Part shown: positions 21,801-34,850 of the stretch, one piece after another
Numbering within the stretch: position 1 is the stretch's first letter
Layout: each line of letters starts with the position of its first letter
Assembly (NCBI GenBank): GCA_024529925.1
Contig: JAFEUB010000794.1
Span: 875,501 to 939,500, forward strand
Source of the DNA: Ophthalmolycus amberensis
Taxonomy: Eukaryota > Chordata > Actinopteri > Perciformes > Zoarcidae
Length of the DNA stretch: 64,000 bases
Direction of reading: 5' to 3'
Notes under the pieces: generated by a model
What the model was told of the DNA's origin: nothing
Databases searched by the model: none
The model's input: only the letters and a program-made list of their open reading frames with translations
Program-made: the position numbers and the translations under genes

Positions 21801-24800
21801 AAGAAAAGGGAAGCTGGTAGCCAAGTGATGACAAAAGCAAACAAAAGTGTTGGGTCCACAAATGGGTCCACATTTTCAACTTGCTTTACTGACTTGTTTA
21901 AGTTCAAGTGGCTTATTAGTTAGGCGTCGCTGAAATTGATTATTAAATGCAGTAGAAAGGAAATGTATACATTATAGCTATCAATAGATGTCGGCTTGAG
22001 CACACATTACGGTTGTAAATTTGCTATCGTAGTGTTTACTGTAGAAATTGTCACAATTTGGTCCATTTTTTGAGGCTTAACTTTGTTTATTTTAGATTTT
22101 CTAGAGTTCCCTTCTACTTCTTCTTCTCTTTGGCCTTTTGACATGGTCAGATTTCCAGTTCAGCTGAGACATATCAACATAAAGTACCTTCCAACATGTC
22201 AGTTGTGATGTCAGCAGCAGATTGGTGAGACCTAGTGTCAGATTACATATTTATAAATATGAGCATCTGACAGACAGACTGGAAGTGTGTGTGCTCTTGT
22301 CCAGGGAGTCTTGCAGGCGTCTTGCATCATGGTTCCCTCCCCTCCAACAGCAGCGTCAGAGAAAACTGAGTCTGAAGTCAGTCAGTGGGCCGGACATTCT
22401 GTCTCCTGTTATGCTGTAACTGAAGTAGTCTGCCTGCTGGAGTCGTCTCAAGTTGAATTACAGGACAAAGCTATTGCTGCCTGCACAACGCCTTGAAATG
22501 AAAAATATATCACTTGGCTTCTGTGGTAGTGACTACACGGGGACTTTTCTTTTCCCTACAGTATCTGGGAATGGTGTGAAGGCAAAAACGTTTTAGTCAT
22601 GAGCCAACAACATAACCAGGACACAGATTAAGACTGATGTAATACTTGGGCTTGTCTTACCAAATTTACTTATTTGACATTTAGTTGACTGGAAATTACA
22701 CCTTTTATTTGTAGCTAAACTTAAGCTTTGAGCTCACTGACCTCTTTCAAGAAATGGATATATACCTATTAGATCTCAAGGATTGATGCATGTCATTATT
22801 TTTAATTTAGTGAAGGCTTAGCAGCTCTCGATTATGTGTGCCGATGTATTTTGACCCCACCTTTATTTGTGGACAGATAGACTTTGTCCCATAAGACCTC
22901 TTTGTCTCTTTCTCTTTCTTTGTCTCGCTCCTATTTTATGCTTTGTTTTCTTTTCTCTTGTCTGTTTTCATTCAATAAATCTCCTGCCACGTCTTAGCTC
23001 AGCAGATCCCGTGTAAAGCTTAATGTCTCGGCATTAGAAAAGGATTAGATGAAAGTATGTATATAAATTACATTTTTTGCCGTCATTTAAATTTGTCAAA
23101 CTAGGTTTAGCTGTCCTCTGTAGACAAACTTCAACTGAAAAATGAAACATTTTGGATGGTGTCAAATAACCATTTAAAATTCCTGGTGTACAGATTCTAT
23201 CTGTGCTGTGCACTGGATTAGTGTAATCCAGGAGGGTTCCCCTTTAGATTGCTTGTAACTCCAGTCCTCTCCCCATATACCAAGTCCCATGTTTGGAAGT
23301 CAAGGAGATGGCTCAAAACAGCAAGTCAATCTGGCTTTGTGGCCCAACTACATTTCTGAAGCTCCTGAGGAAGTAGGCCAAAGCTTCCTGCATATATAAC
23401 CCCCCAGCCCCTTCATTTGGCAGGAGTGGTCATATTTTGTTTTGCCAATTAAGTGCAATGCATTTAAGTTAACCCGATGATAATCTCATCTCTAATCCCA
23501 GAGACATAGTTTAAGGCTGAGCACAACGATTAACACCATTCTATAAAAGCAAGTTTATAGTTCTGCATCAGTGTTAAAGCAAAGGCTACGAATGGTTACG
23601 TAACTTTACGAAAGGTCCTCCCAAAGATGATGTGCACCTCCAAAAAATGACATGTACAGAGATACTAAGTGGAGACCACAATAACTTTTTCAGCTTTCAA
23701 ATTGTCTGAATTCTTACTGTTTGCTCCCTTTGTCTCTCCGCTAGTGGTGAAAGGGTTCCAAGAGTACACAGAACCGGAGGATGCCCCCCCATCCTCTCCA
23801 CAGAGACGGGCCCCTACAGCAGGGGAAGACGAGGCTGTTGTGCTACCACTTGGGGACAACACGCTCACACACAACCTGGGCATTCCAGTGCTAATAGTTT
23901 GCACAAAGGTAAATTCTTCTTACATTGTCCTATGTGAAGCCATAGACTCTATCGAGAGACAACTAATGTTTTGCTGTCGCTATAAGAGTTTTTTTCTTAA
24001 AGGTTTTATCAAAGTTTTTCAAAAGGTACTTGTATCTAATGTAGGGCATTTGCTAGTTCTCTGAATAATACTACCAACATGCATCCTTCAAATCCTAATA
24101 CTTATGGCAGTTGTCATAAAGCATTAAATCTGTGAACCATGCCGACTACTTAAAAGTTACAACTTTCCGTAAGTCACACCTGCAGCCTCCACAACTTCAC
24201 ATTTGTAAATCTTATTTTTCATTTTTTAATCATGTAATGTACATTTGTGATCAATTTGAGATCAACCGCTCCATAGTTTTCCGGAACCTCTTTCGGACCA
24301 TCTGTTTCGAGCCACCTGCGGCCATGAGCAGCTTCTCTAAACTCCCCTTCCACCCTTGGCTCTGCTTTTCTAGCTTTTGCAGCCACACTTCTGCAGTAGG
24401 GGTAACGCATAGTAGCTGCTATACAAAACAACAAAAACGATTTGTATCTGCCAATATGGATCATCAATGATCGGCAAAAATAGCGTGATCAGTGATCTCT
24501 CAAAGTTACATTTGCTCCCTTTTTTCTCTTCTGCTGATCCGATCCGTATGTTTTATGCGTTGCACCCTCAACAGAAAGCCTTTAATGCTGTTCTCACTGC
24601 TGGTTTCCTCGAATGGGTTCTTTAATTGCCTCCATGATGAGCAGAGCACATTTGGGCTCAGACCCTATGCACTTTTGTGTGTGCTTTATAATGTTGTAAT
24701 TTGTGAGACTGTCTCCTCTGCTAAAACGCTGTCATTATACTTGCTTGTTAACCCTCCAGCAAAGACTAGTGCTGAAACACAGTGTATTTATCAGCAGAGC

Positions 24801-27800
24801 TTCACATGCTACCCGTGACAAGAAAATGGTGAATGTGCCTCTGTCCAGCCCGTATAAGAGAAAAAGCATTCAACTTGGCAGAAAAAAGTCATTGTTCGAG
24901 ACCACTATTTGCTTTTTAAAACTATTCAAACTGCTGTCGGTCTTCTTCTGAACATCACCTTCTGTCATGACTAATCATGTTAGTGTATTGCTCTCCTGTG
25001 TCTCTCTCTGTCGGTGTGGTATGACGAAGAGAGAAGACTCCGTCATTACAGAATTGACTGATGCAGAGAGCAGCAACCTTGTTCATATTTGTGAATGCTG
25101 CCATGTCGGTCATTCAAATATGTATCTCTTTCACTCTCAATCTTATGTCCTTCAGTGTGACGCAGTCAGCGTACTAGAGAAGGAGCACGACTACAGAGAA
25201 GAGCACTTCGATTTCATCCAGTCCCACATTCGGCAATTTTGCTTACAGTGTATCCTTTTTATTTATAATTGTTTGTTGTTCTTGAGAGAAATGTTTAGTT
25301 TAGTTTTTTTTTCGTTTTTCTTTTTTTTTCTTCAAATAACTCATATTTTGTTGATTATCATCAATAAGTCCATCATCTGTGTGATTACCTCAACAATTGT
25401 TGCCTTAACGGAATGAACCAGATGGAGCTGGCCTGATCTACACTTCAGTCAAAGAGGAGAAGAACATGGATCTGCTTTACAAATATCTAGTGCATAAGAT
25501 GTACGAGTTCCAGTTCACCACACCGGCCTTAGTGGTGGAGAAGGATGCAGTGTTCATGTGAGTGAAGATAGAGATGCACTAGTTTATTGAGTTTGTCGCG
25601 ATTCTTTGGTTTTTGTCTGTCTGACGTTATTGTAACATTTGGGTAATTTTTCTTTCTGTATTTGTTGTGAATCATATTCTATAAATCAGTTTTCTTCCAA
25701 GGAAATGCTCTTAACAGAGTTCACATCATTGCACCTGCTGTAATTGGAACGGTCTTGTCTTTCAGTCCATCTGGATGGGATAATGAGAAGAAAATTGGGA
25801 TTTTGCATGAGAACTTATCAACAGTCAGACCCGAGGCTCCGTTTGAAGATTTTATCACAAAGCCTCCAGTACGAAAGGTAACGGCAATGTAGTGAGGAAA
25901 GGTGCACTTTAGATAATGACTTTACAACCCACAGTTAGTTACATAACTGCATGCGTTCTCCTTTGCTCTTCTTCACAGCTGGTTCATGAAAAAGAGATCA
26001 ATGCAGAGGATGAGCAGGTATTCCTGATGAAACAACAGGTAAGTGTCGGTCTGTCTTGCATATTTTATATTGCATATAATACCAAAGAATTAGGCTGAAA
26101 TTTAGTGAACAGCTAGATACAAGAACCAGTCATTTAGTTTGATTTAAGTGGCATCCTGAACTGCCATTTTCACTATTAAACTAATTTCTATACTGTACTC
26201 GTGTTGTGGTGAACATCTGAAACTTCCACATGACAAGTGACACTGCCTTCACTTCCTATTTTGTAAACAAATAAACTAGGAACGCAATTAAACAAAAAAA
26301 CACTCAGCTGAGGCTTCAGTTTTGTTAGAGAAGTTAGAGAATTGTTTGTTGAGGTTTCTTCCAAATTGTACTTGTATCTGCACTGACTGCCCCTCTATAT
26401 CTAAATACAGAAGTACAGCTCATCTGACAGAAGTTGTAGTTTTCAAAAATGAGATGGTGTAATTATGTATGTTAGTAGGTTCAAGGTTAATGTATTTTCG
26501 TTGTACGACACAATGAAATGCAGTTGTAGTCACAAGAAAAGCCCAAAACAGCATTCCTGTAGTGCATTCCTAGTTCTGCATCAGGAATGTAAACGGATAC
26601 AACAAAAACACTCGTGAATATAATTAGTTTTCCAGAAATGCAAAATGAGTCAACCATTTTTGTTGAATTCACTTTGTGTCTTTTTTTCTCTACAGTCTTT
26701 GTTATCGAAGCAGCCGGCCACACCAACCAGAGGAGCGACGGTACGCTTTTAACATCCCTCAATGGGGATTCTTGATGATTGATGGATTCATTCAAATGTT
26801 TTTTACTTTTTTCTCCCGACTAGACGAACCGGGTTATTTGTTCGTGACCACAGCTTTGACCCGGTTTCTGTGTTGCAGGAGTCTCCAGGACGGACAGCCT
26901 CAGGGTCTCCCAGGCCTGCGGGTCGCACCGGCCAATCCAACGCGACCAGCGCCTCACCAATGGCTGCTGTCAAAAAGCCTGACCCGAACATGAAGGGTAG
27001 GAGCTCTACAAACACACTTTTGTTTATATCTGATCATTGAGAATGTTTTTTTTTAATCATCCACATTTATTGAAACCAATGTTTTGACCCCTGCAAAAAA
27101 CTGTGCTGACTGCGGCAATATTGCCCCAAAGAGGTAACGTCTAAAAGGAATCCCATTAACAACAGATTCCTGAGCTGGCATCCCTGAAGCAGAAATATTG
27201 ACTTTCTCGCCTCCATTAAGTGCAGAAGTGCATTCCAACTAGAAAGTGTGTTCAGCCAGATTTAATAGAGGGTCAGTTAACCCTTGCCTATTGATGTTGG
27301 GAATTGTTAGTGGAGTTAATTGGATTTTTAAAGTTCTCTGCGTTTGTAGCAAGTTTATCAACACATTTTCTTCCCTGACAAAGGATGTTTTGATGAGTAT
27401 TTCCTTATCAGAATCCTAAAATTGAAGGTGTCATATGCTTTACTACTACAGTTTGTAAAGCCCGTGTGATTTTAGGGATGGATTACACACACACACACAC
27501 ACACCAGAGTGCACGACACAAACCCTTCATAGGGATTTTGTCGTCGACTTTACAAGATGAAGATGTGGCCTTATTTTGCAACAAGGTCATTATACGTGGC
27601 AGGAACAATAGATATTTAAGATATGAAGATATAGATATTAAGATGTATATCTGAAGATATCCCAGACTGCTAATCTGGAATCGTAACATTATGATATGTT
27701 GGGCATTAAAGCAGGATGATCTGTTAATATTTAGCCTGTGTTGAGAAGGTAACTATAAACTCAATGATTAAGTATATGGTGGGTGATGGATATTATCAAG

Positions 27801-29560
27801 TAACAATATGTACAACCTACTAAAAACTCCTCTTAGTATTGTTATATTTGACTTGAATTTTCACCAGAAAAAGAGGGTTTCCTAAATGCAGATGTGATTT
27901 TAAACCCCATGTTTCTCCTGCAGCGGGGGCTGCCAATGAAGGAGTGCTGGCTAACTTCTTCAACAGCCTGTTGAGTAAAAAGACCGGAGCCCCGGGGAGC
28001 CCAGGAAGTGGAGCAGTAGGAGCTGGAGTCCAAGGGTCCGCCAAGAAAACAGGTACAATCTCTCATTCCAGTGCTCTCAGCTCTGATCTCAGTGAACCGG
28101 CTCACTATTCATGCCTCCGTGCAGGCGACCGCCTTGGCCATCGGCATTATTATTTCATGTTGTCCGTCCATTCGGCCGGTCCATTCTCGTGAACGCAATA
28201 TCTCAGGAATGCCTGGAGGAAATTTCTTCAAATTTGGCACAAACGTCCACCTGGAGGCTTGAATCTCAAACCACGGTGTGACTCTACAAATGTAACGCTT
28301 CATTTTGTCATTCGAGTTGTAGATATTTAAGATGATCAAACTTTCTGCGCTCCACAGTTTGTGTAGCACCTCGTAAGGCTCTGGTCTAAAAGCATTCCTT
28401 AATGACATCTCCCCTCGTTATTACTCGTTTTTATTATTGAATGCAGTACACCCAATTCAACAGCTACAAAAATTAAGGAAGTGCTGCGCTCGTGTGTTTA
28501 AAACAATGTCTGACATGTGTACATTCTTGTCACGCTGTGAGTTGAATTCCAATTAAATATACAGTATAGACTGTCATGACCATTGTTATGCTCATCTCAC
28601 AGAGATCATCAAATACAGCTGCGTAACAACACACTGATGCAGCCAGAGACGGTATATAATAGAGCCTCTTTAATGCAGCTGTGCCACATGTCATATTTAA
28701 TTGACGTCGCTTAACCAAGGAGGTCTCATTTGTTAAATGCCTGTTGCCTTGACTCCTCTCTCCTCACGTCTCTTCCTCACCTCCTTCGCTCGCATCTCCC
28801 GTGAGTGGGGCTGAGAAGGTCACTGCTACCTCACCTCCGTCGCGACACCTTGAGTGGTTTTAAACCTTCCTCCACACAGGTTAACAGTTGTCCCTTTATC
28901 AGATCTGTTATAAAGCATTACTGTTGGCTTTAGCATCCTTAGTATTTAGATCCATCTCAGAGCATGGGCTTCATGCACACCTAAGTCAAGACAAGTGGAG
29001 AGTTAGAAACGGGGCCTTCTGTTGACCACTTTGCTGTCTGGAGGTTCATCTCTACAGCCAGAGAGAGAGAATGTTAAAACGGGAGGAAAAATGTTTTTCT
29101 TTGACTGAACTTGTGACAGGCCTGTATGCACCCAACCTTCTATCTTAATTGCCCCTATAACACTAATGTCTCTCACTCCACGTCATATCCCTTTGCTCTC
29201 TTGCTCAACTCATTATATTTTGGCCGCTGAAAGGACAATGCATGAATACATGTTCCTTTTGTCTTATTATTAGTTTTGCATGAGTGTTAACTGTGGCAGC
29301 GAACCGCTAAACTCCAGCATGGCACCTCATCAGCATCAATCCCCATCCATCTGCTTGCTGGCCATAGAAGAACGGTTTAATGAACACACACAGAGGCTAC
29401 AGGAGATTACTTTTGGATTTTGTCTCCCGTTTTGTTTTTTTTCCAAGGGCAGAAGCCGGGTTTGACTGACGTCCAGGCGGAGTTGGACCGGATGACTCGC
29501 AAACAAGACTCCATGGTTTCAACGAACAACATACCAGCGCCGACCGAGAACGAAGCGTGA
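18880..29560 (+). CDS. dync1li2: Cytoplasmic dynein 1 light intermediate chain 2
   Basis: Thirteen coding exons: 18880-18965, 19753-19826, 20334-20450, 20572-20802, 23745-23908, 25156-25249, 25422-25557, 25766-25877, 25979-26038, 26696-26740, 26879-26996, 27924-28052, 29448-29560. They join in frame to 492 residues, the length of human DYNC1LI2. The protein is a subunit of the dynein motor that links the heavy chain to cargo adaptors. A GTPase-like fold carries a P-loop GEDGSGKT at 54-61, LDGD at 102-105 and TKCD at 223-226. The adaptor-binding helix GVLANFFNSLLSKKTG lies at 419-434; its Phe424-Phe425 pair corresponds to the adaptor-contacting phenylalanines of human LIC1. The MAPV start, WASVLRDH and TRKQDSMV near the C-terminus fit LI2 better than LI1. 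The first intron uses a GC donor; all others are GT-AG. Confidence 0.96.
28158..28290 (+). repeat. Teleost interspersed repeat in dync1li2 intron 12
   Basis: The order CCATTCTCGTGAACGC, ATATCTCAGGAA, AATTTCTTCAAATTTGGCAC, AAACGTCCAC matches a repeat I know as widespread in fish. The copy is partial and diverged; edges are approximate. Confidence 0.65.
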
Positions 29561-29867
29561 AGGCAACAAAAACCGCTGCGTCGTCCACTGCGTTAATACT
29601 CTGGAAATATACATGTACATGTGAGCATAAAAAAATTGACCAAATTCCCAATGTCTATATCAGTCAGCACACACGGTGGTTTCACCAAAATGAGTTTCAG
29701 ATGCTACCAGATGTTTTGGTGTTCTGGTGAAATGGGAGGAGAGACGGAGGTGTTTAATGAGATGATACGTGCTGATGGCTTGGCTTTATTTCTGTCCTCT
29801 CTTCCACTGTAAATGTTCTTCTGTGAGGGATGTCGTTTTACAGAAATGAGTGCACACTCCCGGCAGG

Positions 29868-29887
29868 CCCCCCCCCCCCCCCCCCCC
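29868..29887. repeat. Poly(C) tract
   Basis: Twenty consecutive cytosines about 310 bases after the dync1li2 stop codon. Similar tracts lie at 1866-1878 and 43468-43485. Exact length may be unreliable, since such runs are prone to sequencing slippage. Confidence 0.9.
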
Positions 29888-32740
29888 AGTCTCTGGGGTG
29901 AAACACCCCGTCTTCATGGGTTAAAGAGGGGAAACATACTGGTCATGTGGCCTCTGGTTCAGCTTATCTCATGGAAGGAATTTGGTTGTGATTGGAAAGG
30001 TATTTAACTTTGAAATATATTCATTGATAAAAGTAATTGAAGTACATGCAAACATAAGTAGGATGTAAAACAATGTTGGATATGATACTGATGTATTGGT
30101 ACAAAGCTCCTTTTTCTTTTATTTTGTGCACCATTTATCGGGTTAAGGAAGCATTCATCTGTATCGCTTAAACGTGTTCAAAATTCCACTGACGTCATGA
30201 CACTAATACAAGTCCAAATCGCTGATATCATATCATTTGCCCTACTCATCTCGAAGGATTCTGTAAATATATACACGGAAAAAACTATTCAGGTTAACTT
30301 TGATTTTTGTATAAAATGCAATTCTGTCCAAATTATGAAATCGCTGGTTTGACTAAATGAGACTGTTTGGGATTTGATGGTTGCAAAGAGACCTTCAGCT
30401 ACAGGTGTGTGTATATTGGGGGATGGGCTTGGGCAGCATCTTTCCTACTATAACTCCCAAGTGCCTCGCACAGTTAGCGGTTTGTGTCATAGTGGAGGTG
30501 CTCGTCTACACAAGAGGAAATGCACCGTAGCGCCATCGGCTAAAAGGTTTTTGTCCATTTCTTGTCATCCAAATAATTTATTTTCGTTTTACATTTTTGT
30601 TAATGTACAACAAGCCTGTGGTCTGTTGTTTTTCAGAAGGAAAAAAAAAAGATTGCTGTGGCCTAGTTGATAGTATTCAATAGAACTATGGATTGAATGC
30701 CTTCATACAAACTGTACAGGCTGCTGATATTAAGAAGAAACCACATGATGGAACCTTTGGATCCTCCAGGAAAACGCTTACTGTGGTTTAAACTACTCGC
30801 TTTGCAGCCAAAAGACGCAAAATGAGATTGTTTCCTTCGGCACGCTCCTCCTTCTGGTTCCACATGTTTTATTCACACTGTACTTCACACGTCAGTTAAA
30901 AACATTCCCAGTTTCTACATGCAGTAGCTGTAGAGACACATCCCTGTGGTGGCACCTGTTTGTCCAGTCAGGTCTTTTTGTTCGGTCTCTTTCAGTGCCC
31001 GTTTCACATAATGACCTTTGCCTTTCAATTTACAGCGAACAGTCACACTGGGCACCCTGCCGTCACAGGAATGCTCCCAATTAATTTGTGTGTCCTTAAA
31101 GGGTTGCTTCATTGTGTTCTGTAGTGTATTGCCTTTAAAAACTAATTATACATTATACTGCACCATATCGAGTAATCTAATATTTATGGTTTCATGACAC
31201 CATTATCGAATCAAAATGAATTAAGTGTACATTATCATTAACCGTATGCAAGGCCCTACTTAATCTTATGGAACGTGTTCAGTAGCATTCACAGAAATAA
31301 TGACGAGTGTGAAGAGAGCAGCTATTTGCTGTTCAAACAATGGCAAAAAAGGAAAACTGGAGTGAATTGGGACATGGAACCAAAGATGCATATTCGTCAC
31401 TATTGTCTGCTTTTATAGTTGATATTCATCCATAAGATTAACCAGTGGCCATTGTTTGTCCCACCCTTGCATTCCAAACTTCAGACCTGTCTATGAACTC
31501 TTGTTTTGAGTAACACCCGATAAACATGGTAGCAATGCCTTGCTCCACTCAACCATATCTGGGGTTTCATGAGTCAAAGGAAAACAAATACCATAACTGT
31601 GTACAGTAGATTATGATAACTTCTGTTAAACATCTGTTCTGGATTTACTTTTGATCATATTGATGCTCTTGTTGTTTTTTTATTTTTGCTTTGGTTTACT
31701 TTGTTTTGTGTGGGTGCGACTGAGGGTCTGTTGCCCAAGTGGATGAAGCACAATTTAATGACAGCCAGGAGCAGCAGCACCGCCACATGTTGAAATAAGC
31801 ACTTTTCCTTGGACACTTGTATCAATTCCCTGTTGCTACAGTTTAAGATACAGACTGCATATTTTTGTTTTTGCCTTGCCTTTTTTTAGAACATTTAGTA
31901 ATGAACCTAGAAGTTAATCTACACAGTAAAACTGCATTATTTATCTGCATTTGCTGCTTAAGTTATGGAAGGTGCCCCTGGTGGTTAACTATGGAATAAC
32001 TGCTTTCTGCTGGTGATTTTGTACATTTGATCAATCCTTTTGAAATCGTCGTAACACCTTTGCTAGGGATGTTTTAAAGACGTCGTTAAATAGATAAACC
32101 AAATAAATGTCTGTTCATTTTCAGGTTTTACCTTTTTGCCCATGAAACCTCTGCTTGTTTATGTTTACGTCCTGATTAGGCATGTTTTCTTTGTGTTGTC
32201 GAATACGGCTTTGCCCATAGACACCTTCTGTTTAAAATAGTTTTGAAATGCCACCATAACCTGACTGACCACACGGATAAGTCATATCATTATAAATCAT
32301 ATTTCATATAACATGGCCACACTTGTTAAATTTGGCGTTTAGCCGAGTGGAATGAAGTGCTCTCATGCTGCTTGGCTTCAAAGTTGCACTCGCTCTTTGT
32401 CACGGTTGGATGTCGCTCCCAATATTGATATGAACAGTTGTAACTTTTGTACTCAAACGTCAGTTGAAAGCAACTGCCTCCTCACATCCTAACTGAATTG
32501 CCTTCGACCACTATTGACAGCCTCCATCTATGTGAGACTGTGGGCTTCTGCTTCCAGTCCTTTTGTATTCCGGATAGCAACACATTGTAAGCACATGGCT
32601 GGCTGCATTTTTGTGTCCTGAATTAATTCAGAAGTTTGATTGTACGACTAACACAATTCTGTAGCCTTTAAGCTGCCGTGTGGATTCTCGCTTCTTACGC
32701 CGACAAAGATAAGGAAAATGTTTGACAGACCCCTGGCTTC

Positions 32741-32746
32741 AATAAA
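32741..32746 (+). terminator. Probable poly(A) signal of dync1li2
   Basis: AATAAA followed 15-45 bases later by a T/GT-rich stretch (tttggttgtctttc, then ttttgtgtc), the expected downstream element. It is about 3.2 kb beyond the stop codon and 2.1 kb before the cmtm4 start. Confidence 0.6.
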
Positions 32747-32769
32747 ACCAAGAATCCAAACTTTGGTTG

Positions 32770-34850
32770 TCTTTCACATTTTGTGTCTATTTATACAATG
32801 TTCATTGATTTGATTGACTTATTGACTCTAATTACTCCACAAACCCTAAGTCCACCCTGCACTACAGAACAAAAATATATAAATGAGTGACATTACTAAT
32901 TAATGACAACCATGGTGCCGATTGCTAAATCCAAAATTGAAATGCACATTTTAAAAACTGTTGCTTATTTTGCCATTGCACTGTAACGTGCAGTCAAACA
33001 CTGAAAGATCACAAGCATCACCAAAGGTTAAAAGTGTTTGTATAGCTATTCATGTTGTAGTTTAACAAATGGGCTAACAGACTCTTTCGATGGAATTGCA
33101 TTGCTAGACAACAGCTTGGGTGTTTACTTCCTGTCAGCTGATGTCATTCACTAGACTAATAAACTGGGACACATATGCTCTGTTTACATTTACAACTGTG
33201 AAATGGTCTATAGCCAGAAGAAGCCCCTCTTTGTACCCATCACATATTATGAAAGATGAAAAGACTACAGTCCCAATTAATTCCACCAGAATCTTTTTAT
33301 CTACGTAAACATTTTACAATCTCTCTGATTTAAGTCCTGAAATGAAGCTTTCTCAAATCTGTATTGTTTCAACTGAACTTGTTAAGTCATTATTTTTTAA
33401 TTGCCTTTATCCTACTACTCCAATGTCCCCTGGTTTAAGCCTTAACAGTTTGCAACACTACATTTTATTGGCTGATGCGTTGTAAGGGTGAATCGTCACA
33501 TTTGTATCCTCCAGAGTCTTTTTTTGTTTGTAGTCACCCAGCAAGGCCATTTAAGAACTGAACTCTCTTGAACTGAAATGACTGTAGTGACTGCACCACT
33601 TTAGATGAGGATAATGGCTGTTTGGATGCAGTTATTCACATATCGGATAGACTTTTGCAGCTCTGCAATCACCTAGACAAGATTATAATACCCCTAACTA
33701 CCACAAGAGGGCAGTAAAGTACACTGAGTCGCAGTTCATACAATTTCAAGAAAGTTAGGCGTATCCCTGAATTCTGAAAGTTTACTTGATCTGACATCTG
33801 ATAATAACAAATCCAAAGTGTTTTGTTGTCACACCTGCATCAATCAATTTTGAGAAAATAGCTGTAGAAAAGCAGTCATATTTATCTGTTATATTTTATT
33901 ATTTAAGCTTTTGTTTTAGACACATAATAGGTTTTTCAAGATAACACAGCCCAAACTTTTTAGCATCAGTGCAGTTAAATGCTACCCCGGAGGATAAAGT
34001 AGCTACAATATAAAGTCCATTCTGCATCCACACTGTAATCCTGTGGAGAATATAAATACTTTCATCAGGCCTGGCTGGAGGTAACGAGCAGGACTGCAGA
34101 TGGCACACAAACGGTGAGGAAGGACCAGTCCGAGAAACAGGAGAGACAGAATCAATGCAGCAGAGCCCGGTCCCGTCGGCGTGGTTCCGGCTGGATTCGT
34201 TTTGCAGGCTGTTTGGGAACACTTAAAACGGGCGCAGAGCCGACACAAGAATGTGCCGTTTTCAGAGGGGCGGAGACAAGCTTCCCTCGCATCCATAGCG
34301 AGTCGAGCGGTGCACGGGCACAGCCTCACTGTGGGCTGCCGTAGAGAGACTATAGCCGAAGTTTACAATAGGAACCAATAAGGTCCTATCGGTTCTTCTG
34401 GGCCACAATGGGTGGATGTTTTTTCGGCCGCAGAGAGGAGTCACACAGCCCCCGGTAGGCATTGTTTCGGTGCTGCTGAACTAACCAGAATCGTCCACGG
34501 TGAGGTGACACTAGGATTCGTACAAGTCTGCCCGCTAACATAGTTAGAAGTGCGGTTCTTTACAGAGAGACGCAACATTGCAACCAGGAGGAAACAGCGC
34601 AGGGTTACATAAAACAGACCCCAGCCTGGTTTTGCAGCGCGCAATATTGAAAGCGCACCCGTCGCGGCTGTTTCCCCCGTAGGGTGGCCATGAAGAGTGG
34701 ACTGCCTGGTTTCTTTTCTCCATCCACTTCCAGCCTGCACGGAACAAAGTGTGCTTTTCTGAAACACAACCTGCGCTCGTGAGGTGGATCCAGGCGGTTT
34801 GTGTGTCGTAACGTTGCCAGTCGAGAGTCCAGCTTCCCCCGACAGTCATC
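32770..34850. other. Intergenic region and 5' region of cmtm4
   Basis: The first part is AT-rich with nothing recognised. From about 34100 the sequence becomes richer in G, C and CpG, as expected for a CpG-island promoter and 5' UTR of cmtm4. Overlapping open frames on both strands here are by-products of this composition. Confidence 0.45.

Larger units (their letters stand above)
29561..32746 (+). other. Long 3' UTR of dync1li2 (inferred)
   Basis: No coding exon follows the stop codon before cmtm4. Vertebrate DYNC1LI2 messages have long 3' UTRs, and the first strongly supported poly(A) signal is at 32741. An earlier AATAAA at 32102-32107 might give a shorter form. A run of 20 cytosines sits at 29868-29887. 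The UTR extent is inferred, not observed. Confidence 0.5.

Noticed and set aside
24232..24470. Possible repeat or exon in dync1li2 intron 5
   Set aside because: It has a moderately open frame but no recognised similarity and no place in the complete 492-residue protein.
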